Origin: Pleodorina starrii
Lineage: Eukaryota; Chlorophyta; Chlorophyceae; Chlamydomonadales; Volvocaceae
DNA length: 64,000 nucleotides
Reading direction: 5' to 3'
Assembly (NCBI GenBank): GCA_030267565.1
Contig: BRXU01000036.1
Location: 62,001 to 126,000 of the forward strand
Both the position numbers and the translations under genes were made by a program. This document shows positions 1 through 12,500 of the stretch, one piece after another (position 1 is the first letter of the stretch; each line of letters starts with the position of its first letter). The notes below the pieces were generated by a model. The model was given only the letters and a program-made list of their open reading frames with translations, was not told the DNA's origin and made no database searches.

Positions 1-2681
1 ATAATATATATTTGTGCGCCTTGAGAAAGCGCCTTAGCAATCCGCGACAGTAAAGCCCGCGCGGCTGAACTGGAAGGCAACAAAAGGGCCGCGCACACCT
101 TGGAGTCCGGGCCTTCCATCCTCCCGGAGACGAAGCCGAGGAACAAGACGGCATAGTCACAGATGACTGCATGTTATGATGTCCCGGAACTACCGAGCTT
201 GTGTGTGTGTGTTCGCTAGAGAATTCTGGCTTCGTAAGGACCGTTGAAAAAACGTTAACGACGATTGCTAATGTGTACAATGTATCCAGGTAGACCAAAA
301 TCCAATGTATCGATATCAGATTTCTCGCGGAAGTCACCAATGAGAGGTTTGTCGCAAACCTCCAACGAAGTCAAATCTGCAATTGCCTCCCTATGTGTCT
401 GGAATTATATCAAGCAACAAGACAGATGCTTGACGAATACCCTAGAATGTGTTTAAATCCCTTTACATGGCAATGCTGCTAACCTCTCATTTCTACGGCA
501 GCCGTACACTGGCTGGACTAGCTGACTTCCTGACTATGTGCCGAGGGTCCACTGACAATGCTCCCACACACATAGACCAGCACATGTGCTTCACTTTGTC
601 TGAAATGTGTTGCCTTTCTAAAGATTACCTTTGCAGCGGTCTTGTACATTCCGTTACCTCCGGCGAGCGCCGCTCGATTATCCGGCCCTACCGGGGTTAC
701 ACCAATCTTGTTCTACTCTGATAAACAAATGTGCTAGCCGACAATTCACTTGGGTGACTGTGCAAGGGTTATGCTACCATAACCCTTGCAGCCAACCAGC
801 GGCCACGCTACCGCACGTGCGCCACCCGGGACTGTGCTGTGCACTGAAGCGAGCAATATGCAGCCGCACCTCATCTTTGTGGACGTGTTTCGCCCAACGA
901 TCCGCTGCTGTCGGCCCGCGGGAAGGCAGCACGCGGGAACGCGGGAACGTGGCCCGCTTGTGTCGGGCCCCTGCGTGCTCGGGTTTGTGAACGCGGACAC
1001 GAGAAACGAACAAGGTTTTCCCGCCTGTGAACCAGGCGGGCGGATGATGGGAGTGGGAAGCACCTTAATGAGGCGGCGTTTGGGTTTAAGAGCCGTAAAG
1101 GGAGAGGTGGGAGAGGGGCTGCTCTCGCTGTCCACCGGTGCTGTCCACAAACCTCTCGCTGCCCACAAACCCGACCCTGTCCAAACCTTAAGGAGCCCAC
1201 ACTGGGATGCAACACGTAAGACTTCAGCGAATGTTTCCTCAACAGTCACCCGTGATAGGGTTTTATGGTTTTATTGCAGCGCCTCTCTTCACGCACTACC
1301 GCCAGCATCACCCCGGTTGATCTCAAGCCATCTGGCCATCTGCTCAAGTATGGTACCCATCCTCGCTCGCTGCGACCCTCGCATTAAAAAGATAACAACC
1401 CTAGGGCGGGGTCTCGACCGACGCGTGGGTCGTTTTACGTTGTGACAGTGTCGCTCCAGCTCCCTCGAAAAGATAGAGGCAGAGGGCCGGGGTTTTCTAA
1501 TCTTTGTCACTGCGGGCTCACGCAGGCCCTAAGAGCCAGCGGACCAGCAGCAGCAGCTGGCCGCGCAATGCAGCGGAGACGACGAGCGCAAATGAAAACG
1601 TGCATCCGGTTACCCAGACAGGAGCGAGCGCGCCCCAGGGGGGGATGGCTCCGAAACCCGTGGTCACGGGAGGCGCCCCCCTGCGGGTGGCTGGGCGACG
1701 CGGCCCGGCTACCCACGAGCAGGTCTTTGGGTCAAGGGACCGGACAGCAACTCTCGGGGCGGCAACTGGAAGAGCTCTGTCCTCTGTGCCCTAGGATTGG
1801 CCGAAGTGAACAGGAGGAAACGTAGTGGACGGGTCAAACGGGGCCGCAACGCTGCCGTACGCGTCCTGGAATTGCAACGAACAAAGTCATCGCGTCTTTG
1901 TCCGCCGGCGTCCCTGCAAAGGAAGGCTAGGATGGTTGTCCTGCTCTTCCCGTCAGGAGACTGAGGGTGAACTCGAGGTACGGCAATTGTGCCCGAGTTT
2001 GTGGCCCCCCGGAAACATTCACCGCCGTTCAGCAGGAAATTGCGCTCTGTCTATTCCGCGGCTTGAGATTGAGGCTGTCCGCTACACGCTTCTCGGTAGA
2101 CCGTAGTCTACTGCAGTAGTACTGCAGTGGTGCATGTTCAGCCCGGCACCCCGTGCTGTGTGCTGGCTGGTGAACACCCTCCGAATCCAGCCAAAGGACA
2201 GCCTTGAGCCCGCGAATCATTACTTCCATGGTACTCCAGTTCGGAGCTGTGATGTGTCCAGTGGGATTCACGCTGCCTCTCGCTGCATCCCCTAGGGTAA
2301 GTACGATAAGTACGATGGAAGTACGAGTTGGGTCACCACCAATCACTGGGACTCAGGACGGAGTTTTTGAATTCGTCATGAAACTGAGCGATGAATGGCT
2401 TAGCTGCATCAGGTGGTTGCTGGCCTCATGTTGTCCTCGTGTTTGGAGCACCGTCTTGTGGTTCCGTAGCACCGTTTCAGAGCTGTTGGCAATCCATGAT
2501 GGAATCCCGTTGAGAGTTGTACATTTTCATTACAGGCAGCTGCTTTTTTCATTTACTAGATAGAGTTTTTCATTGGCAATGCAACACCGGTATCTTATTG
2601 CTCGGATGCCGTCTTGGCCTTGACGCAATTCGACGGAAATGCTCTAAACTGCTTTATCACAACTCGTCACAATCTTATGAT
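1..2681. other. No recognised gene (upstream region)
   Basis: I see no protein family, RNA gene or mobile-element end here. Open frames are short, overlap on both strands and show no recognisable motifs. The last ~100 bases are presumably promoter and 5' leader of the glucuronokinase gene that starts at 2682. A perfect short hairpin at 761-790 is listed separately. Confidence 0.4.
761..790. repeat. Perfect hairpin, 13-bp stem, 4-nt loop
   Basis: Bases 761-773 (tgcaagggttatg) are the exact reverse complement of 778-790, separated by ctac. Nothing around it identifies a gene, so its role is unknown. It could be a small MITE remnant, a structured RNA element or chance. Confidence 0.6.
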
Positions 2682-5600
2682 ATGGATGAAAGCTTGGAAG
2701 CTGCTCCGGGGCCATCCTCAAAAGCTGGTGGCGCCATGCGCAGCATCACGCACCGGACCTTCGCTCGTTCCGGGCTATTCGGAAATCCCAGCGATCAATA
2801 TGGCGGCCAAACCATCGCTTTCCTGCTCGAAAATTTCTACGCCGAGGTGAACATACGTTTTATGTTCGTAGGCTGGGAGTCGGTCAGCTCGCTCGCTGCT
2901 TTTTGACTGGCTGGCCGGGCGCACGACCGAGCGCCATTCTGCCAGCGCACCATCAGCCTCGCCCTCACGCTTCGATAAGGATCGGAATCCAAGGATTGGA
3001 GCCCAAATGTTGCAGACCTGTGCTCATGCGCGCATCCCCTACGGCCGCCCGCCTGCCTGCCCGCGGACGCTCCTGTCACCAACTTCCCCTCCCCCACCTC
3101 CCTCCCCCTCTGCCCGGCAGGTGACCCTCACCCCGTCAGCGCCCCCCTCATCAGCCATTCGAATCCAGCCACACCCCGTGTACGACAGTACGGAGTACGG
3201 CTCGATGCGGGAGCTGGTCGTTAAGACCTCCAGCGAGGGCCTGTACGGCGGTGTACGGCTGCTGACGGTGGGCACGGATCCCGGCTCCTGCCGTCTGACT
3301 CTCGTTGGGCTGGGGCCTGATCTTGCCTGCATGCCATGTTTGGCAGCTGGGTTCGCCGGATGTCCCCAGCCAACATTGTCAGTGGGCGCCGCGGCCGCCC
3401 CTCAACGCTTTTTTTCCCCTGAAGCACTCCACGATGGACGACCCGCTGGCCCGCTTGGCTCTGCTGTCCGAATCAACATTTTCGCACTGGAGGGGTTTCG
3501 GAGCCCTCTCCAACCCGCTGTGCTGTGTTTTTAGTGGAGCGCGTGTGCCGGGTATCTTTCCGAACACCCGCCGCGCCTTCCCCGGTTCCAATCGCTTCGG
3601 CTCGATTTCATTTACCCCCCGCGCAGCAGGACCGCTCCGAAACCACGCCGCCCTCGCCCGTCCCCTTCCGACACAGGCGGCCACCAAGCGCTTCGCGCAG
3701 TACTGCGAGCAGAACGGCATCCCGCTCCGAAACCACGAGAGCGGTGACGGCGGCAGCGGTGGCGGCGGGGGTTTCACGCTGTCGTACGACACCAACGTGC
3801 CCCGCCAGACGGGTCTCGCGGGCTCGTCGGCCATCATATACTCGGGTATGTCGGTTGGCCGTTGGCGCTGATCAGTTGGTAACTAACGACATCCTTGAGC
3901 CACCCCGTACGCCCGCAGGCCCCAGCTCTCCTAATCGGACCGTCCGTATTTAGCTCCCGGGCCCCAGATCCCCCGGGCCCCCAGATCCCCCGCCTCCCAG
4001 ATCCCCCGCCCCCCATTCCCCCGCCCCCCTATCCCCCGCCCCCCCAAATGCCCCGCCACCCCAAATCCCCCGCCCCCCCAAAACCCCGAATGTTCTGGAC
4101 CTCGCCCAGCGCGCCGACGCCGTCGACCCGCGCCTCCCTGCCCTTGCTCCCCCATGCGGCGGCCGCAGCGATCAAGTGCCTGATGGAGTGGTACGGCGTG
4201 GACGAGACCGTACTGCCGTACTCGGAGCACCCGGGGCTAGTACTTTCGGTCGAGGCGGGGGAGCTGGGCATTGCTGCGGGGCTGCAAGACCGCGTGGTGC
4301 AGGTGAGTGGGTGAGTGGGTGGGTGGCTGGGTGGGTGGATGGGTGGCTGCGTGGGTGGGTGGGTGGGTGGGTGGGTGGGTGGGTGGGTGGGTGGGTGGGT
4401 GGGTGGGTGGGTGGGTGGGTGGGTGGGTGGGTGCGTGGGGGGTGATGAAGGTGAAGCGCAAGCGAAGGGTCGGAGGCGACGTTGGCGATCAAACCCGGAC
4501 CCCGAAGCACTTCCCGGCGTGAGTACCTGATACCTGTTACCTGTTATCTGTTATCTGTTATCTGTTGCCGTACCTGTTTCTTGACCATACCGCCAAAGCC
4601 GAACCTCATCGCTAATTCCTCCTAACCCCTGTCGCCCCCGCCCCTCTCCCGGGGCCGCTTTCACCATGCGCTGCGCCGTCTTTGGCGGGCGCAAGTAGGT
4701 GTACGGCGGCGCCGTACACATGGACTTTGCCGTAGGCCGCTACAGCCGCATCGATTCGTCGCTACTGCCGCAACCGCTGTACGTCATGTACTCTGCGAAC
4801 CCCAGTGAGAGCGGGAAGGTGCGCCGTACACTGCTTCCGTAGCCGTCGCCGTACACTGCTTCCGTAGCCGTCGCCGTCCGCTGCTTCCGTAGCCGTCGCC
4901 GTACACTGCTTCCGTAGCCGTCGCCGTCCGCTGCTTCTGTAGACGTCGCCGTCCGCTGCTTCTGTAGACGTCGCCGTCCGCTGCTTCTGTAGACGTCGCC
5001 GTCCGCTGCTTCTGTAGACGTCGCCGTACACAGCTTCCGTAGCCGTCGCCGTACACTACTTCCGTAGCCGTCGCCGTCCGCTGCTTCCGTAGCCGTCGCC
5101 GTCCGCTGCTTCCGTAGCCGTCGCCGTCTGCTGCTTCTGTAGACGTCGCCGTCCGCTGCTTCCGTAGCCGTCGCCGTCCGCTGCTTCCGTAGCCGTCGCC
5201 GTCCGCTGCTTCCGTAGCCGTCGCCGTCCGCTGCTTCCGTAGCCGTCGCCGTCCGCTGCTTCCGTAGCCGTCGCCGTCCGCTGCTTCCGTAGCCGTCGCC
5301 GTCCGCTGCTTCCGTAGCCGTCGCCGTCCGCTGCTTCCGTAGCCGTCGCCGTCCGCTGCTTCCGTAGCCGTCGCCGTCCGCTGCTTCCGTAGCCGTCGCC
5401 GTCCGCTGCTTCCGTAGCCGTCGCCGTCCGCTGCTTCCGTAGCCGTCGCCGTCCGCTGCTTCCGTAGCCGTCGCCGTCCGCTGCTTCCGTAGCCGTCGCC
5501 GTCCGCTGCTTCCGTAGCCGTCGCCGTCCGCTGCTTCCGTGGCCGTCGCCGTCCGCTGCTTCCGTAGCCGTCGCCGTCCTCTGCTTCCGTAGCCGTCGCC

Positions 5601-8015
5601 ATCTATCGCCACCGCCCCTGATAGGATGCTGAATGAAGCGGGTTGACGTGACGTGACGCGTGACATTTGAGATGGGGACGTTGGCCACATGGGGTTGCGC
5701 AACTGGGTTCCGATCGCCTCGCTCCATCCCACGTGCTTGTACGATGCGTGTTGGGTGTCGTGCAAATTGTACGGCAACTTGCAGGTTCACAGCGGCGTCA
5801 AGCAGAAGTGGCTGGCGGGAGATCCGCAGGTGAGGACGATACGAAATAAACCCGGGGATGTACGAATGTACGGATGTACGGATACGTGGATATATGCGAT
5901 TACATGGATATGTGCGCGGGGGGACGCGAAGGTATGAGTTTCTGTTGATGCGTGTGCGGGAGAAAAGGGCAGTAACGGCGTTTTTATTTCACGCGAGGTA
6001 CAGAACGCCCGCGGGCTAGAAGCTGTGATGCTTGCTTCAATGAGGCAGCGTTCTCAGCGGTTGGCAGTTGGCGGTTGCTAACTGCTTTGTACCGCTCTTA
6101 CCAGGCACCCAAAGACACCGTGCTTAGGTCGTAAATCTATGAATTAGTTTCCGCTGCCTTTGCCGCATGCGGGTACGGCATCATATGCGGGTACGGCACC
6201 ATCACGTGGCCGCAGGTCCGCTCGCTCATGTCCCGTGTGGTGGAGTGCGGGAGGGAGGGGCTGCGGCTACTGCTCAAGGGCGCACAGGCTGGCAGCAGCA
6301 GCAGCAACTGCAGCAGCAGCAACAGCGACAGTGGCCGTGGCATTGGCAGTGGCAACGACCCCAAGGATAATCGTGACAGAGCTCTCGTTGAGCTCATGAA
6401 CCGGAACGCCGACCTGCGGTTGGTGGGGTGGTGGGGCGGTGGGGCGGTGGGGCGGTGGGGCGGGAGCCGGAAGGCAGGGGGGCGGGGTTGGAGAGTTTGG
6501 GGCGGAGGGCGGCTGGGGTAACATGGAACGCCGGCGGCATGAAGCGATGTGCAGCAGTCGGAATCGGGTGACCCGGGGCGTCTGGGGGAGGGTGTGGGAT
6601 GGGGTGTTGGGTTTCACGCGGCAGTTCGTTCGGAGCAGACAACGGACGCGAGTCCGGAGCTGCAACGCCCGCCCGCCCGCCCGCCCGCCTACAACACGTG
6701 AATCAGGATCCGGGACGGGACAGGACGGGGGCGCGGGACGAGGCGAGGCGGAACTGGGCGGGGCAATGGGTTTGGTAAAGTGGTGGGTCCTGGACAAAAG
6801 CAGTGGTGCAAGGAGCAAAATGACCATCCTCCGACGGGAGGAGCGGCACATGAACACCGCAGTGCGTGAGGCAGCACACACGCGCATGCGCACACACACA
6901 CGCATCCAGGCAGCAGGTGCAGTCCGTTTGTGGTTCTTTAGTATGGATTGACTATCCCCTCGTGTGGTGAGATGCGGTGCGATGCGGTGGGGTGCGGTGC
7001 GGTGCGCGCTCGTTCCGGAGTGTGGGGTCTTTGACCCACTCACCGCAGCACGCACGACCCGAGGCTAAATCGTTACCGACCCATGGGTCCGTCGATCAAA
7101 CCCTCCTCCTGAGTCTTTCCCCTTTGCCCATTCACCTTTCGCCTCCCTCGCCTCCCGCCCTCTGCAATGCAATGCAATGCAATGCAGTCGGGAGTTGTTT
7201 GGTGACGAGGTGCTGGGGGCCCTCAATCTGCGGATGGTGGAGCTGGCCAGGTGGGTACCATACGACTGACTGATGGCATGGGGCGATGTAGGGCGTGGGG
7301 GCCGCGGTGCGTCTTTGGGCTACTTTGGGTGCGCTGCAGCGATGGGCTAGGCCCGTCGATTGGCATGCATGGGGCGATGCAGGGCGGGCCGCGGTGCAGG
7401 GAGCTGCTGCAGGGACGTACCGGGACTGTTATGGGTGGGCGTTCGTTGCCTGTGATGGCCCGCCGGTGATGATGACGTTGCGCCCTCAGATAGATGGATA
7501 GATAGATGGATAGATGGGTGGATAGATGGATGGATGCCCCCGCCCTGAAGATCTATCTACAGCGCGCCTTGCCCCACTACCCCCGCCAGGCCCTGCCTTG
7601 CAGCTCGTTGCAGCTCTCGCGCGAGCTGGGCTCACGGACCAACGGCCCCCGCCTGCCTCTAGCTGCGGCCCTCAAACAAACAAGCTTGCCGCCTCCTTAT
7701 TACCGAAACGCATTAGTTCACCGCTGGTGGTGGTGGTGGTGGTGGTGTCTGACTGGATGGGCATGCATCCGTTGCAGGGCGGCGGGCGCCGGTGTCAATT
7801 ACACGGGCAGCGGCGGCGCGGTGGTGGTGTTCTGTCCGCGCGGCGAGCAGCAGGCGGCGGCGCTGGCGGCGGCGGCGGCGGCGGAGGGCTTCACGCTGGA
7901 GAGGGCCCGGGTGGGACCGACGCACGCGCCGCTGCCGCCGGCGGCTGGGCACCGCGACTGCGACGACGGCGACGGCGACGGGGTTCCCGCGGCTGCTGGG
8001 GCGGCTGCCGAATGA
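2682..8015 (+). CDS. GLCAK: Glucuronokinase (GHMP kinase family), nine exons
   Basis: Phosphorylates D-glucuronate with ATP to glucuronate 1-phosphate, in the myo-inositol oxygenation route to UDP-glucuronate; probably cytosolic. Exons: 2682-2846, 3121-3267, 3677-3845, 4169-4302, 4699-4818, 5785-5829, 6216-6418, 7188-7250, 7778-8015. All junctions are GT-AG, phases agree, and the total is 427 aa (the Arabidopsis enzyme is about 360). Family blocks in order: RTFARSGLFGNPSDQYGG near residue 25; EGLYGGVRLL near 95; the GHMP ATP-binding motif VPRQTGLAGSSAI at 145-157; ELGIAAGLQDRVVQVYGG near 195; LVELMNRNADLRR near 320; and the C-terminal TGSGGAVVVF at 358-367. The extra length is glycine-, serine- and alanine-rich loops (about 125-136 and the C-terminus). 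The start is the ATG that opens exon 1; its frame is open upstream, so a few more N-terminal residues are possible. Identity is clear from block order; catalysis is inferred from the family. Confidence 0.9.
3955..4095. repeat. C-rich degenerate tandem repeat in intron 3 of glucuronokinase
   Basis: Repeated variants of cccagatcccccgcc and ccccaaatcccccgcc fill most of this stretch. It lies within intron 3 (3846-4168), just upstream of exon 4, and makes an exceptionally long pyrimidine-rich tract before the 3' splice site. Confidence 0.7.
4303..4437. repeat. (GGGT)n array at the start of intron 4
   Basis: GGGT units, with a few ctgg or atgg variants, begin within a few bases of the exon 4 donor (GTGAGT at 4303) and run almost without break to about 4437. 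The strand carrying the mRNA sense is a strong G-quadruplex candidate. Apparent Gly-Trp-Val or Thr-His-Pro reading frames here are by-products of the repeat. Confidence 0.85.
4826..5603. repeat. 25-bp minisatellite inside intron 5 of glucuronokinase
   Basis: About 31 head-to-tail copies of a 25-bp unit (core ctgcttccgtagccgtcgcc). Variants are concentrated at the left end (gtacac for gtccg, tctgtagac for tccgtagcc). The right part is almost homogeneous, as expected for recent expansion there. The unit length is not a multiple of three and the minus strand contains no stop triplet, so all three minus frames stay open across the array. These are not genes. Confidence 0.9.
6419..6475. repeat. 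G-rich tract (ggggcggt)n at the start of intron 7
   Basis: Immediately after the donor of exon 7 (GT at 6419) come at least five runs of four G separated by cggt or tggt. This is a G-quadruplex-capable sequence in the same position relative to the splice donor as the array in intron 4. Confidence 0.75.
7492..7546. repeat. (GATA/GGAT)n microsatellite in intron 8
   Basis: Runs of gatagatggata and gatggatg, followed by a (ggt)n run at about 7725-7748, both within intron 8 (7251-7777) of the glucuronokinase gene. Confidence 0.8.
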
Positions 8016-8175
8016 CCTTCGACCCGAGAAAATTTGCGATCAGCCGTCATCGCGATAGTTAACAAGGCCGTTGGCGATTGTGTGTTTGTGTATGTGGGGC
8101 CCGGGCGGGGACGGCGGGGCCCCTTGGTGGTGGTGGCAGGGGAGCGGGCAGGTCCATACATCTTATCCGTGTGCA

Positions 8176-8179
8176 GGTG

Positions 8180-8223
<44 letters not shown>
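8176..8223. repeat. (AGGC)n microsatellite
   Basis: About eleven uninterrupted aggc tetramers, some 160 bases downstream of the glucuronokinase stop codon, probably 3' untranslated or intergenic. Confidence 0.85.
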
Positions 8224-8224
<1 letters not shown>

Positions 8225-8295
8225 GAGAGGGGGTCATGATCATAGAGATCGGTGGGCCGGTGATGACGTGCTGCGGTGCTGGTTCCGTAACTACG

Positions 8296-8331
8296 TATAC
8301 GGTACCGTATATACTTATACGGTACCGTATA
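8296..8331. repeat. Pair of perfect 16-bp palindromes
   Basis: The palindrome tatacggtaccgtata occurs at 8296-8311 and again at 8316-8331, only 4 bases apart and centred exactly 20 bases apart (about two helical turns). It sits between the glucuronokinase 3' end and the outer edge of the carbonic anhydrase inverted repeat. Confidence 0.7.
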
Positions 8332-9565
8332 TCTTTTGATGATGATTTATTGGGTACGTACTGCCCCGCATCGCTGCCTCAGCGCAGGAGCTGCACGCGT
8401 ACCCGGGGGCCTCGCTCCAACCCCAAAAATTCTCCCTCGCAAGGTTGGGAACCACGCTTCGAATGATGAATAATGTATATATGAGCGTTGCGGTTGAGGA
8501 AGCCGACGCAGATTGTTCGTGGTCCTGGAATCACCATCAGGCAGCAGCCCCGCGAGCGGGCGCTGTGTGACTTGCGCTACCGTATGGTTGTTATTGCAGT
8601 GCGTGAGGTCGTTTTTGCCCATCATTACTCACGCACCCCCTTATGTACGCGCTTGATTGGATCATTGACCCAATCGCTGTCGGTCACGCACTTTCCGACG
8701 CGATGCAGAGTTTCCCCAGCAGCGGGTTACCATACGCGAAAGGTACAGCAGCAGGTGCTGGTGTGTGCTTTAATTGCTTGTTACAGCGGGCGGACCTTCC
8801 CGAATTGGAGGCTTGTACACGAGAAATGCCAGAAAGAGCAAGCAACAAGCAAGATTCACGCCAACAAAATAAGTGCATGCAGAGCCGGTGCCGTCATCAA
8901 TGCCAGTCTCGAACAGACGCAACCAAAATCAAGCACAACATAGAGCTAGCTGCAACCAAGCAAGGAACACGCGCACAGGTGGCCTTACAGCCTGTTTGCC
9001 CCTCGCCTTAATAACCCTGCTGCTGCCTTTCTGCACATCTGCGTGTCCCAATGGAGGAACGATAGATCAACACCGACTCTACTGCTGGCGCAGGAAACTA
9101 TTTCACAGCTGATGAGCACAACGCAACAACACAGAAAGCCAATTCGCATCACGCAATAGTGGTACGATGGATGGCTTTAGGATTAGTAATCGCACAAATC
9201 CCGCTCAGATCCATCCGGGCTTTTAGGCGGGGCAGAGCAAAATTTAAAATCCGAAGTTTGCAGCCGTGAAGCCCGTTAAGCCCGTTAAGCCCGTTTGCAG
9301 CCATTAAGCCCGTCAGGGATAGATCCTGATAGATTGCCTCATTATCGATAGCTAGATAGACATGATTATCGCAAATCCCCAACCATCAGCAGCATAAATT
9401 ATCCCCGGTCGCCATAGACATCTATCAATTCGACATGCGTTAACTACAAATTTGTGCTTTTAGATTCACGCCATGCACGCGTGTATCCGACATCCACAAT
9501 GCGAGGGACCTTATCCGGCTGCTGCTGAAGGGAAGATCATCAGAAGCGAGATCCGTCCCTGCGCT

Positions 9566-12500
9566 TTAAGCAAGGCCCACTTTCACCACACGACCGTTCA
9601 GCTTCTGAGCGTTGCGGAAATTGTAGCCGTACGCGGCGATGTCGCACGTGACTGTATGGCAGCAGGCGGGGATGAAAGAGGGGGAGGCAGCATAAGGCGG
9701 CTGCAACAAACGAGACAGGTACATATACGTATAGTATGCACATGACGACGAACGCCAGTCAACGCCAGTCAGTCAACCTGTTCACACGCACAGTAGCTAG
9801 GTTACCAGGTCGGGCCCTTACTTCGTTCACTCCTACATATATACCTGCTGCCTAAACGCCCATGATAACGCCGTCCCGCTGCTGTACCGTGTGCTTATCT
9901 TCAATCCTGTCAACTTGCTAGCTATCTATTGCAGTTGGAATCTCACTTGCCCGGCTCCCAGACGGCCAAATAACCAGCGCAACTCACCATTGTTGGGATT
10001 GCCGGCCGGCTGCACCGTCGCCAACAGCCGTCGGTGAGAAGCGGTGGAAGTAGTGCCGGTCGCGTTCCTGGGGTTGCACTCCCTGAAGCCGACAGCCCTG
10101 CGGTACTTGTTCCACTGCGGATCGGAAAGCATGCATGGGCGCATGTGCCGTATGTACGTACACCAACACACCAGCCAATACATGCACCCATCGGCCGCCA
10201 GCAGCAGGCAGGGCCCCGTGGGTGCTAGCTAGCTAAGCGGCGGTCGTGACGGGCAGGCATGCAGCAGTGACCACACGCGCACATACACCCTCTTAGTTCG
10301 GCGGGCCTCGGGCGGCATACGCATCCATCCCCCGTCGCCGTGCCGCACGTGTCACGTACACACCCACCTGCGCCTGGCTGATCGTCTGAGGCTGCAGGAA
10401 CACGTGCCACAGCAGGCCCTCACTGCAGGGCGGTGTGGTCAGGCTGCCCTCGTAGGTCACGTAGTTGCGGGCGCTGAGTGGCGGCAGCAACTCCCCCAGC
10501 CGGATGTCCGCGCCGGCACGCAAGAAGTTGATGGCCTGCCGGCACGCAATTAGGAAAGCAAAGAAATGGTTTTAGCTAGTGCAGTAATTGCATTATGCTG
10601 TAGCGACGACGACAGCTTTCCATTTATCTGCAACCCAAGTAAGCATGCACTCACCCCCTCTCGCAACGGCATGGCGTCCCAGATGGCCTCCAGCAGCGGG
10701 TTACCTCCGCCGCTGCCCAGCTCGAACAGCACACCCGTGACCATGATGCAGCCCCCGGCGGCATCGCAGGCGGGCAGGCCCGTGACCCGGTGCACGATGT
10801 GCATCTCGAGCGGGAAGTACCGGCCTGCGGGCGGGTAGGCAGGGGCGCGCGCGTGGAGAGTCTTTGAACCCGCGCTTTGTCTTAGGGAAGATCGATCGGT
10901 GCAGTTTGGTGTCTCCAAGCTGGTGACCAGATTAATAGGCTGCGGTCGTGCACGCACGCACATGCCGTGCGTGTAACCACCGCGCCGCGCCAGCCGGCCC
11001 CGCACACGTGGGGCGCCGGCCCTACGTAGCTATGATTTCTCAGCCTACCTCCACCACCCCCCACAAAGCACAAACACTTACCCTCATTACCCTCCACCAA
11101 AAACTTACCTACGAGGGCGTGCTCTGAGGTGGCGTGGAAATGAAACTGCAGCGGTGTCGCACGGACCCTGACGGCCGGGTCATACGCATCCATGGACAGC
11201 ACGGCGGTCACAGTCGCCGTGTTGAATTGAAGAGCTGTTGATGATGAGGGGCACACGCAGGGTGAGAGCGAGGCCGTGGGGAGGCAAGGACGGAGGTCGA
11301 CAACGAAATGAACAAGCGAGGGCGTCTTACTATGGCAGCTCAAGGCAGCGGTTAGTTCCCGACAGAAAGGTACGTACGTCGGTGGATGGGCAGAGTCAGG
11401 TAGATCGATCGGCGGCGCGTCCTACCTATCTAAGCTACCTATCTGGGCTGCGTGCTCGAGCGAAATGCGCGAAATGCACAGCGAAGCGAAGTGTGCAAAG
11501 ATTTCTTAGCCGGCTTCTTGCATGCGAACTCCTACGGGCGCGGCTATCGCATGTCCTTACAGCTGCACGTACGCAGACCGTACCTAGCTACCGGTAGTGA
11601 CTGGCAACTGATTCGAAACTAATAGTATACATAACGCACCTGGCACCGCAATCTGGACGTCCGCGGCGAAGGGCGACAGCCACTCGACCTGGATGGTGTG
11701 ACCGTTATTGATGACCTCCACATTGCTCCCATTGGAGACGAGGCGCGGGTAGACCCAGGACGTGCGCAGATTGCGAGGAATCTCGTTGGTGTCATCTGCG
11801 AGTGATGGCGATGCATGAATGAATGCAGCAGCCAGCAACGCAAGGTGAGGCAGGCTCGCCAGTTGGAGCGCGCAGCTGAATGTAGCGACACCGACCAATC
11901 AACACATGCTATATATTGCGAGCGAGTTACTGGCAAATATAAAGTATCCCCATGAAACGAATAAACGGCAGTCGCCGTGCAGAATGGCCTGCAAGATGGC
12001 CGCAGCTATCTAGCAGAAAACGGCGCTGTCTACTGCTGATCGGCGGGCGACCGCGCGAGTAGTGTGTGGCAGCAAGCTAAGCAAGGGCGAGGCGACGGCA
12101 ACTGATGACGCACGCGCGGGCACGCTTCAACAAATCTGATCTACGTATCTCAGCACGTACCTCCTCCCGAGCCCAGGAGGTTCAGTACGGAGCTGAGGAG
12201 CCCGTCCCGCCTAACGGACAGCGGCGGCACATTGATCGGGCTCTGGCGAAGACCGCTCAGGCAGCGCCAAGGCCGTCCGGAGGCGTCCACACCGTTCCTG
12301 GTTGAGCAGGTGGACCACACGCGCACACGCGCACACAGTGAGCAGGCAAGAATATGAACAAGAACCCTTGCTTGTCGTTGATATAAGGACCAGCGGCGGG
12401 GGTAATCAATCGGGCACCATATATACATGGATGCGTGCATGCGCGCGCGGCGAATGACACGGCAGCTCACCAGTCGTCTCCAGCGAAGCCCCAGTTCCAG

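Noticed and set aside
4826..5603. CRISPR-like array
   Set aside because: The 25-bp units are contiguous with no unique spacers, in a eukaryotic intron.
4740..5790. Three overlapping minus-strand frames with Gly-Arg-Arg-Arg-Leu-Arg-Lys repeats
   Set aside because: By-product of the 25-bp intronic minisatellite; unit length not divisible by three.
7526..8062. 178-residue frame overlapping the last glucuronokinase exon
   Set aside because: Out-of-frame shadow containing a poly-Val run from the (GGT)n repeat; the GHMP C-terminal motif is in the other frame.
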